From contig NZ_AZUR01000001.1 of NCBI RefSeq assembly GCF_000527175.1, forward strand, positions 1,027,011 through 1,091,010: a stretch of DNA of 64,000 nucleotides, in the 5' to 3' direction. Position 1 is the stretch's first letter; every line of letters begins with the position of its first letter. This document shows positions 17,060 to 24,087 of the stretch, in pieces. The notes beneath the pieces are model-generated. The model was not told the DNA's origin. It saw only the letters and a list, made by a program, of their open reading frames with translations, and made no database searches. Source of the stretch: Pseudogulbenkiania sp. MAI-1 (GTDB lineage Bacteria > Pseudomonadota > Gammaproteobacteria > Burkholderiales > Chromobacteriaceae). A program made the translations under genes and the position numbers.

Positions 17060-18940
17060 TTACACCACCAGATAGGACGATTGCGTGAGAATGCGCTCGT
17101 ACTCGCCGATGAAGGCGGCCTGCTGTTCCGGGCTCAGTTCTGCACTGTTCACCTTGTCGGCGTAGCGCTCGGCGATCTCCTCCGGGGAGAGGTGCACGTA
17201 GCGCAGCATGTCGGCGATGGTATCGTGCTCCTCATGGCCGTGCCAGTTCGGCTGGCCGTGCGCGTCCAGCACCACGTTGATCGAGTCGGTGTCGCCGAAC
17301 AGGTTGTGCATGTCGCCGAGGATTTCCTGGTAGGCGCCGACCAGGAACACGCCGACCAGGTAGTCCTCGCCCGGCGCCACGTCGTGAATCGGCATGCTGG
17401 CTTCCAGGCTCTGGCGGTCGATGTACTGCGTCACCTTGCCGTCGGAGTCGCAGGTCAGGTCCTGCAGTACGGCGCGTCGTGTCGGCTGCTCATCGAGGCG
17501 ATGGATCGGCATCACCGGCAGCACCTGGTCGATGGCCCAGGTGTCCGGTAGCGACTGGAACACCGAGAAGTTGCAGAAGTATTTGTCGGCGAGCTTGTCG
17601 GTCAGCTCGTCGAATACCTGACGCTGCGAGCGCTGACCGGCCGACAGCCTCCCGTACAGGCGGCGGCACAGCACGGCGTAGAGGGTCTCGGCCAACGCCT
17701 TGTGCTTCAGCCCGAGGCGGCCTTCGCTGTACAGTTCGGCCACGTCCGCCACGTAATGGCCGGCGCGGTGGTAGGTTTCGGTGACCATCTCGGTGTCGGC
17801 CAGCGCCATCAGCTCGGCGAGTTTACGTACCGGCTCGGGCAGGGCGGTGCTGTCGCCCAGCTCCGGCACGGTTTCCGGCTGGCGTTCGACGTCGGTGACG
17901 TTCATCAGCAACACCGAGTGGTGCGCCGTCATGGCGCGGCCGGACTCGGAGAACAGGCGCGGATGCGGGATGCCGTGGCGGTCGCAGAACTCGGCCAGCG
18001 TCGATACGATCACCTGGGCGTACTCTTCCATGTCGTAGTTGAGGGAGCTGTCGTTGCGCGAGTGGGTGCCGTCGTAGTCGACCCCGAGCCCGCCGCCGAC
18101 GTCGAGGTGGTCGATCGGCAGACCCAGCGCGCGTAGCTCGGCGAAGTAGCGCAGCGCTTCGCGCAGGCTGTTGCGGTAGTCTGCGATGTTGGCGATCTGC
18201 GAGCCGATGTGAAAGTGCATCAGGCGTACGCAGTCCTGCATCCCGGCGGCCTCCAGCTTTGCGATGGCTGCCAGCAGCTGTGCCGCCGACAGGCCGAATT
18301 TGCCCTTCTCGCCGCCGGTGTCGGCCCACTTGTTGCCGGTCAGCGACGACAGCCGCACGCGCAGGCCGATCATCGGGCGCACGCCAAGCCGGGCCGACTC
18401 CTCGATCAGCAGGTCGACCTCGATCTCCTTCTCGATCACCACGAACACCCGGTGGCCGAGCTTCTGCCCGGCCAGTGCCAGGCGGATGAACTCACGGTCC
18501 TTGTAGCCGTTGCAGACGATGTGGCCGCCGCTGGGGGTGAGCGCCAGCACAGCCATCAGCTCCGGCTTGGAACCAGCCTCGAGGCCGATCGATACCTCCG
18601 GCGTGGCGATGATGCTCTTCACCACCGCTTCCTGCTGGTTGACCTTGATCGGGTAGATCGCGGTGTAGCGGTTGCGGTAACCGATGCCGGCGATGGCCTG
18701 GTCGAACGCCTGGCACAGCCGGCGCACGCGGTCCTGGATGATGGCTGGAAAGCGCACCAGCATCGGCAGGTCCAGCCCGTCGGCCTGCAGCTGGTGGGCC
18801 AGCCGGTGTAGGTCGATCGCCGCCTTGCCGTCGCGGCCGGGGAGGACCGTAACGCGGCCCTGCTCGTTGATGTCGTAGTAACCATCACCCCAGTGACGAA
18901 TGCCGTAAAGGTTGCGGCTGTCGGCCGGTGTCCATGCCAT
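17060..18940 (-). CDS. speA: Biosynthetic arginine decarboxylase
   Basis: A 626-residue PLP enzyme converting arginine to agmatine for putrescine synthesis. The PLP lysine lies in 'YPIKVNQQ' (K99). 'HFHIGSQI', 'DVGGGLGVDYDG' and 'SESGRAMTAHHSVL' are hallmarks of the SpeA family. Length agrees with E. coli SpeA (about 630-660). The ATG at 18940 is preferred to an in-frame TTG at 18958 because an AAGGAT site lies just upstream. Its position downstream of an ornithine-racemase/arginase-like gene and a basic-amino-acid binding protein suggests a local arginine/ornithine metabolism module. Confidence 0.95.
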   Translation of the reverse strand: MAWTPADSRNLYGIRHWGDGYYDINEQGRVTVLPGRDGKAAIDLHRLAHQLQADGLDLPMLVRFPAIIQDRVRRLCQAFDQAIAGIGYRNRYTAIYPIKVNQQEAVVKSIIATPEVSIGLEAGSKPELMAVLALTPSGGHIVCNGYKDREFIRLALAGQKLGHRVFVVIEKEIEVDLLIEESARLGVRPMIGLRVRLSSLTGNKWADTGGEKGKFGLSAAQLLAAIAKLEAAGMQDCVRLMHFHIGSQIANIADYRNSLREALRYFAELRALGLPIDHLDVGGGLGVDYDGTHSRNDSSLNYDMEEYAQVIVSTLAEFCDRHGIPHPRLFSESGRAMTAHHSVLLMNVTDVERQPETVPELGDSTALPEPVRKLAELMALADTEMVTETYHRAGHYVADVAELYSEGRLGLKHKALAETLYAVLCRRLYGRLSAGQRSQRQVFDELTDKLADKYFCNFSVFQSLPDTWAIDQVLPVMPIHRLDEQPTRRAVLQDLTCDSDGKVTQYIDRQSLEASMPIHDVAPGEDYLVGVFLVGAYQEILGDMHNLFGDTDSINVVLDAHGQPNWHGHEEHDTIADMLRYVHLSPEEIAERYADKVNSAELSPEQQAAFIGEYERILTQSSYLVV

Positions 18941-19113
18941 GGTTTTATCCTTATCCAAAAGACAAAAGAAGGCTCTTTAGTGCGCGGCTTTCGGGCGGAT
19001 GCTTTTATGTGTGCCAGGGATGTCAGAGCGGAAAAAAGCGCCGCCCCGTCACGTGCAGAACGTAGCGGGGAGCGTGGGGTGCCCGGCTGGGCCGGGCGGG
19101 CGCTGTCGTTATA

Positions 19114-20997
19114 TCAGACGGGCGCGCCGATTTTCTTGACCACCTTGCGCCCTAGCAGCGAGGCCAACAGGCCGTTGACGAAGCGTGCCAGCCGGCCGGT
19201 GGCGTCGCCCTCGGCCGACAGGCCGCCGAGCGAGATGGCCTGCAGCAGGCCGCTCTCGTGGATCAGCTCCATCGCGAAGTGCGCTTCGCGGTAAGTCAGC
19301 CCGCCCTGGTGGGTCGGGTCGTCGCGACCGAGATCGCGGCCGTCCATGACGTCGATGTCGAAGTGCACATGCAGCCCGGCCACCCCCTGGCCGACCGTGG
19401 CGATGGTTTTGGGCATCAGGCTCGCCAAGCCGTGGCGGTCGATCTCGTCGATGGTGATCAGACGCACGCCATAGTTGTCGAGCAGCGCCTTGTCTTCCAG
19501 GCTGGTGTGGCGCACCCCGATCAGCACGGTGTTTTCCAGGCTCGGGCCGCGCTTCTGTTTCTTCAGTGCCAGCAGCCGGGCGATGCTGCCACGCGAGGTG
19601 AACACGACGGCGCCCGCGTCCTGGCCGGCGACGTGGCCGACCGGGACCGGCGTGTCGTGCCAGGAACCGCCGCTCAGGATCAGTGGAATCTGGCGGAACG
19701 AGCGGTAGAACAGGCTGTACAGGTCATCGCTGTCGACCGGCGCTTTCCAGAAGAAGCTGTCGGCGCTCTTCTTGCCATGCTCGATGCATTCATGCCCGAT
19801 CGGTTCCAGCTCTTCGCGCAGGCCGTTGAGCAGCAGATGGCTCGCGAGCGGCTCACAGGCGTCGGTCAGTTTCTCCACCAGGTTGAACAGCTTGATCACG
19901 GTGGGCTGGGTCGCTTCGGCGCGGTGCAGGCGGTATTCTTTTGCCACGTAGGGCGAGGTCATCGCCATCAAGAGCGCGCCGTAGTCCAGCGTGAAGGCGA
20001 CGCTGTCGCCCAGGCGGTAGGCTGTTTCCGCTGCGCTGGCGTCGACGATCAGGTGGTCGCTGCTTGCGCCCAGCACGCGCAGACGCTCGTCGGTCGGGCG
20101 CAGCCCCTCGGGGGCGATGTCCTCGCGTCCCATGGCGAGGATCAGCCGGCGCGAAGGGCGGTCCTCGCCGTCGAACACCGGGCGGCGGCCGAAGGCGTCC
20201 TCGCCGGACAGCCCGTAGGGGCGCGACGGCTTGATCTTGGCCTCGATCACGTCCGCCGTCAGGGTGTAGGCGTCTTTGTGCAGCTTTTCATACAGCCCTG
20301 GCGGGGTGGGAGATTCGGCCAGCATGATGCTGGCGCCGAGACGCAGGTGGTTGATGCCGGCGGGTATCTGTCCCTGTTCCAACAGCGGCAGCGAGAAGGT
20401 GTTGCCGCCGGACACGATAGGTAGCTCGATGGCGTGGTGGCGGCGGATCTCGTCGGCGAGATAGGCCAGGTTGGAGAGGTTGTCGACGGTGGGCTGGATG
20501 CCGCCGACGCAGGCCAGGTTGGCGCCGATGCCGATCAGGCGCACGCCGGGCAGCGCCAGAATCTGCTCGACGTAGTCCATGGTCTCGTGGGGCAGGATAC
20601 CCTCGCGCAGGTCGCCCAGGTCGATCATCAGCACGACATCGTGCACCGTGTCGATCTGCAAGGCCGCACGCGACAGCGCCTGCAGCGTCTGCAACTCGGA
20701 GTTCAGGCTGATGTCGGCGTGGCGCACCACCTGTTCCGCCTCGTCCGGGGCCGGGGCGCGGATCAGCATCAGCGGCACGGCGATACCGTCGCGCCGCAGC
20801 CGCACGATGTTGTCGAGGCGCGAGTCGGCAATCTGCACCACCCCGCCGCGCACCATGGCGCGTGCCACCCGGGGCGAGCCGCAGGCCGACTTGGTGACGC
20901 CCGCGACGCCGATACCCTGCGTCCGGCAGGCCTCGACCAGCACGCTTGTGTTTTCCTCGATGCGGTCAAGATCGATGATGATGCGAGGACCTGCCAT
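19114..20997 (-). CDS. Fusion of an ornithine-racemase-type PLP domain and a degenerate arginase-like domain
   Basis: A 627-residue protein with two recognisable parts. Residues 1 to about 370 form an alanine-racemase-fold PLP domain of the ornithine racemase (Orr) type, with PLP lysine K36 in 'GVTKSACGSP'. Residues about 400-627 resemble arginase/agmatinase: 'TVLIGVRH', 'DEIDRHG', 'HFDIDVMDG' (D547, D549, D552) and 'GGLTYREAHFAMEL' align with arginases. However, the DAHxD metal motif is replaced by 'VVFTSRGS' (about 464-471), and GGDHS is changed to 'GGSWHD' (443-448). The second domain is therefore probably not a normal Mn2+ hydrolase. It sits 45 bp after a basic-amino-acid binding protein gene and upstream of speA. 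Confidence 0.78.
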   Translation of the reverse strand: MAGPRIIIDLDRIEENTSVLVEACRTQGIGVAGVTKSACGSPRVARAMVRGGVVQIADSRLDNIVRLRRDGIAVPLMLIRAPAPDEAEQVVRHADISLNSELQTLQALSRAALQIDTVHDVVLMIDLGDLREGILPHETMDYVEQILALPGVRLIGIGANLACVGGIQPTVDNLSNLAYLADEIRRHHAIELPIVSGGNTFSLPLLEQGQIPAGINHLRLGASIMLAESPTPPGLYEKLHKDAYTLTADVIEAKIKPSRPYGLSGEDAFGRRPVFDGEDRPSRRLILAMGREDIAPEGLRPTDERLRVLGASSDHLIVDASAAETAYRLGDSVAFTLDYGALLMAMTSPYVAKEYRLHRAEATQPTVIKLFNLVEKLTDACEPLASHLLLNGLREELEPIGHECIEHGKKSADSFFWKAPVDSDDLYSLFYRSFRQIPLILSGGSWHDTPVPVGHVAGQDAGAVVFTSRGSIARLLALKKQKRGPSLENTVLIGVRHTSLEDKALLDNYGVRLITIDEIDRHGLASLMPKTIATVGQGVAGLHVHFDIDVMDGRDLGRDDPTHQGGLTYREAHFAMELIHESGLLQAISLGGLSAEGDATGRLARFVNGLLASLLGRKVVKKIGAPV

Positions 20998-21042
20998 GCC
21001 TGTGCTCCACTGCTTTGAACGTCGATGCGGCGGGGGACGCCA

Positions 21043-21810
21043 TCAACTGCCGTAAATGTCGAAGTTGAAGTATTTCTTCTGTACCTTCTGGTACACGCCG
21101 TTGCTGCGGATGGTCTCGATCGCCTTGTTCAGGCGCTCGCGCAGCGCGTTGTTGCCCTTCTTCACGGCGATACCGGCACCGTAGCCGAAATACTTGGTAT
21201 CGGAAATCCCCGGCCCGGCGAAGGCATAGGCCGGCGCGCCGCCGCGTTTCAGGAATTCGGTATCGGCCACGACCTGGTCGACGAACACGCCGTCCAGCCG
21301 CTCGGTCTTCAGATCGAGGAAGGCCTCGGTGACCTTGCCGTAGTTGACGATCTGCACGCCTTTCCTGCCCCAGTGGTCCTTGGCGTAGCGCTCCTCGGTC
21401 GAGGCGCGCAGCACGCCGATGCGCTTGCCGCTGAAGTCATCCTTGGTAACCTTCACCGCGCCGTTCTTGGTGACCATGCGGCTCGGTGTTTGGTAGTAGC
21501 GGTTGGTGAAATCGACGGCTTTCTTGCGCTCGTCGGTGATCTGCATCGACGACAGGATGGCGTCGAACTTGCCGGCGTTGAGCGCCGGAATCAGGCCGTC
21601 CCACTCCTGCGGTACGATCTCGCAAGTCACCTTCATCGCTTCGCACAGCGCCCGCGCGATGTCCACGTCGAACCCTTCCAGATGGCCGTCGGCCGCCTGC
21701 TTGGCGAAGGGCGGGTAGTTGCCGTCGATGCCGAATCGGATCGTTTCCGCCTGGGCCATCAGCGGGGTAAGGGATGCAGCCAGCAGCAGCGATAGTGCAG
21801 TCTTTCTCAT
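21043..21810 (-). CDS. Periplasmic basic-amino-acid binding protein (lysine/arginine/ornithine type)
   Basis: A 255-residue type 2 periplasmic binding protein with a signal peptide cleaved near LMAQA-ET (residue 21). The motif 'RFGIDGNYPPFA' followed by 'LEGFDVDIARALCEAMKVTCEIVPQEWDGLIPALNAGKFD' is that of the LAO/HisJ/ArtJ family. A GGAGGAG ribosome-binding site lies just before the start. No permease or ATPase gene adjoins it, so it either shares a transporter encoded elsewhere or acts as a sensor-type receptor. Its tight spacing to the racemase/arginase fusion suggests that arginine or ornithine is the ligand. Confidence 0.9.
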   Translation of the reverse strand: MRKTALSLLLAASLTPLMAQAETIRFGIDGNYPPFAKQAADGHLEGFDVDIARALCEAMKVTCEIVPQEWDGLIPALNAGKFDAILSSMQITDERKKAVDFTNRYYQTPSRMVTKNGAVKVTKDDFSGKRIGVLRASTEERYAKDHWGRKGVQIVNYGKVTEAFLDLKTERLDGVFVDQVVADTEFLKRGGAPAYAFAGPGISDTKYFGYGAGIAVKKGNNALRERLNKAIETIRSNGVYQKVQKKYFNFDIYGS

Positions 21811-21991
21811 GCCATTCTCCTCCGGTTCACTTTGATCGCTCCCCCTTCTGACGGTGGGGTGGCGGGCTCAGAGTGTCACAGGGGGAGAGGGGGCTCAATA
21901 GCCCACTCTTCTGTCAAAAAATGACTTTGGCATTGATGTTTTTGGCATCCGGCTGCGAGGCTTGCTGGGTGGTCTATGGTGCTAAATAGTA

Positions 21992-22005
21992 TTTTGTATA
22001 CAAAA
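21992..22005. promoter_or_regulatory. Perfect 14-bp palindrome, candidate operator
   Basis: TTTTGTATACAAAA, a perfect inverted repeat about 180 bp upstream of the binding-protein start. The core TTGTATACAA resembles GntR/FadR-type operators (general form GTnnAC). The cognate regulator is unknown, and no regulator gene lies nearby. Confidence 0.4.
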
Positions 22006-22119
22006 AAGAGGTGTCGTGTTTGTCTCGGGTGATGTCGCAAATCCGTAATGGAAAATGGGGGCAAAACAGGGCAGGCTGGCTGGAGCCACTATTGCGGCAA
22101 GGATATCGATCTGGTCAGG

Positions 22120-22154
22120 CAAACAATTGGCCACAGGCGTTTGCTTGCGGCCAA
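22120..22154 (-). terminator. Possible terminator of the leftward T6SS operon
   Basis: On the minus strand a TTGGCC / GGCCAA outer stem (22149-22154 and 22127-22132) with a partly paired interior is followed by TTGTTT. It lies 10 bp after the last gene of the leftward operon. The stem is imperfect. Confidence 0.42.
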
Positions 22155-22164
22155 GCTTGCCACC

Positions 22165-23094
22165 TTATTTCAGGCTATCCGGCAGAATCGGGTTTTGTTG
22201 TCCAGGTGGGGGCGGAGGCAACGGCGGGTCCTTGTAATCGGTGTCGATGGGAACGCCCTGCGCCCTGAGCTGGGCTTCGGCTATGTTGCGTTTGGTGCGT
22301 TCACCCAAGGCGCGTCGTAGCCAGGTGGCACGCCAGTGGTCACGGTCTTTTTCATCGACATTGAGCCGTTCCTCTTCTTCGCGGGAGCTGAACGTGAGGC
22401 TGATAAAGTAGGCGCCAGGTTTGGCTGGGTCCAGATGGTTGACATCCCGATCTACCTGAAGTGTCAGATAGGTATGATCGGCATAGAACTTCCAGGTAAA
22501 TGGGGCATCCAGGCTCATCCATTCCTGAAACGAGAGTGGATAGTCAGGGTCAATTGCGCCGGCTTTGTAATAATCAAGGGTAGCTTTGCCTTTCAGGCGC
22601 GGATCTGACGGATAATGATAGTTCATCCAGCCAGTTTTGCGAAGGCTCTGAATTAGACCAAGTATATATTGGCGTGCAATGTCGTGGGAAACGTATTCGT
22701 CACGATTTACTTCAGCGGTAATATACAAGTGATTGATACCGGTTTTGCGATCACGATCTTCGGCGGCCGATACGCTCATGGTATTAGGGATGGTGGTTAT
22801 TAATTTACCGGTTTTGACAGATGCGGCCATGGACTTGCCATGGTTGGCTGAGTCTACATCATAGAAATTTAGGCCAAAGTTCTTTGTGTTCGCCCTAACT
22901 GTCTTGCCGTAGCGGGCTTGCCAATCTGTGCCTTGTTGCCCAAAAGCCACTTCGATCAGTGGAGGAAAGTCTTGTGCAGTGACCATGTCTTGCTTTCTGT
23001 AGATTTCGTATCCAGTTGCGAGTGCCGTCAGCAGCGCCAAGGCCGCGATCAGTAATGATTTTCGCCAATTCACGTGTTTAATCCCTGCTAACAT
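22165..23094 (-). CDS. Membrane-anchored hypothetical protein, candidate immunity partner of the VgrG1 cargo
   Basis: Not recognised. 309 residues with one N-terminal membrane helix (about 13-29, positive-inside 'WRKS' before it), a predicted periplasmic body, and a Pro-rich C-terminus (five consecutive Pro near residue 294). Its start lies inside the end of the upstream cargo gene (17-bp overlap). A small, periplasm-facing membrane protein translated from the last position of a vgrG-cargo operon is the usual form of a T6SS immunity protein for a periplasm-acting toxin. That role is inferred from position and topology only. Composition is AT-richer than the core genes. Confidence 0.6.
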   Translation of the reverse strand: MLAGIKHVNWRKSLLIAALALLTALATGYEIYRKQDMVTAQDFPPLIEVAFGQQGTDWQARYGKTVRANTKNFGLNFYDVDSANHGKSMAASVKTGKLITTIPNTMSVSAAEDRDRKTGINHLYITAEVNRDEYVSHDIARQYILGLIQSLRKTGWMNYHYPSDPRLKGKATLDYYKAGAIDPDYPLSFQEWMSLDAPFTWKFYADHTYLTLQVDRDVNHLDPAKPGAYFISLTFSSREEEERLNVDEKDRDHWRATWLRRALGERTKRNIAEAQLRAQGVPIDTDYKDPPLPPPPPGQQNPILPDSLK

Positions 23095-24085
23095 ACCAGC
23101 TCGCCATGGTTTTCAATTCGGCTTCCATTTGGATGGCTTGCTTCTGCATCAAACCATGAAATTTATCTGCAGCTTGACCTATCCATTTCATCCGGCTTCT
23201 GTAGTTCTCCAGCACCGTATCATCCGGCGCCACCGACTTCAGCTTTGGATCGTTGGTCTGGCATTCGTGGGTGAATACCAATTCCAGATCGGGTGAAAAC
23301 CAACTGAGCCAGCCGCGCTGCCGTTGTACCCATGTAGCGAACTTAGGGTCGTCATACATCAGCGGCTGCAGGATGACGCCCTGTTCGTGTTTGGCAATCT
23401 CCATCAGATGCGTAAATTGTGCATCACGCCTTTTCTGGCCTATAGATTTATCAATTTCTTTGATTAAGGAAAACGCCGTCTTGATAAAGCCGGAAATTGG
23501 CAGGTAGTTCAGCGTCGGCAGTACCGTCTCGGCCCAGGGCAGGCGCTTGAGATTGTCGTTGACCGCCTGGTGGCAGCCGTTCTCGCCACGCGTGTCCAGG
23601 CATTGTTCGAAGGTGCCGAGGCTGTAGTTGTGATACCAATGAGTAGGCGCGATATCCTGAAACAGCCAGAAATTGCCCTTGCCCAGCCCATCGCGCACAT
23701 AGCCGAAGTCCCAGTTCTCATCCAGCCTGGGCAGGTATTTGCCACTGTCTACCTGGATAAGATCCAGTGTGCAGGCGACGGTCTTGCTGGCGAAAGCTCC
23801 CAGCGCCATCCAGTAGTAGCGCCCTTTTTTCTTGGGGTTGCCATAGTCCTCGGTTTCCAGGTAGAAGCGAGCGTAGGTGGCGGCTATCACGCGGGCTCGT
23901 TTGGCATAATCGGCCATGACGGCGCGGACAGGTCTGAAGGTATAGCCCTGTTCCCGATACGACAGCCGCTCGTAGGCAAACTGTTGCGCCAGCGACCACA
24001 TGGTGTCGCAGCCGGCGTTCAGCTTGCAACTCGACTCCTCGCGGGTATTGGTGGTGCCACTACCCTTCAAGTTTTCGGTGGCCAT
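23078..24085 (-). CDS. Hypothetical protein encoded directly after vgrG1, candidate T6SS effector
   Basis: A 335-residue protein of unrecognised family. The ATG at 24085 follows the vgrG1 stop by 2 bp, and its ribosome-binding site (AGGAGA) lies inside the vgrG1 end, so the genes are coupled. It has no signal peptide. The segment 'RVIAATYARFYLETEDYGNPKKKGRYYWMALGAF' (split here for description; about residues 78-112) weakly recalls DUF2515-type proteins, but I would not rely on this. Paired Cys residues ('CKLNAGC' and 'CLDTRGENGC') suggest a disulfide-bonded, exported protein. Position makes it the likely cargo of VgrG1. Confidence 0.62.
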   Translation of the reverse strand: MATENLKGSGTTNTREESSCKLNAGCDTMWSLAQQFAYERLSYREQGYTFRPVRAVMADYAKRARVIAATYARFYLETEDYGNPKKKGRYYWMALGAFASKTVACTLDLIQVDSGKYLPRLDENWDFGYVRDGLGKGNFWLFQDIAPTHWYHNYSLGTFEQCLDTRGENGCHQAVNDNLKRLPWAETVLPTLNYLPISGFIKTAFSLIKEIDKSIGQKRRDAQFTHLMEIAKHEQGVILQPLMYDDPKFATWVQRQRGWLSWFSPDLELVFTHECQTNDPKLKSVAPDDTVLENYRSRMKWIGQAADKFHGLMQKQAIQMEAELKTMASWYVSRD

Positions 24086-24087
24086 GA

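Larger units (their letters stand above)
21811..22164. other. AT-rich intergenic junction between the amino-acid module and the T6SS block
   Basis: A 354-bp region without a credible gene. It carries the ribosome-binding site and promoter region of the leftward binding-protein gene, a perfect 14-bp palindrome at 21992-22005, and a possible terminator for the leftward T6SS operon at 22120-22154. The middle part is clearly AT-richer than the flanking housekeeping genes. This is the left boundary of the accessory block. Confidence 0.6.

Noticed and set aside
23078..24085. Firm assignment of the VgrG1 cargo to DUF2515
   Set aside because: Only a short segment looks similar and the key motifs could not be verified by eye; it is kept as unknown.
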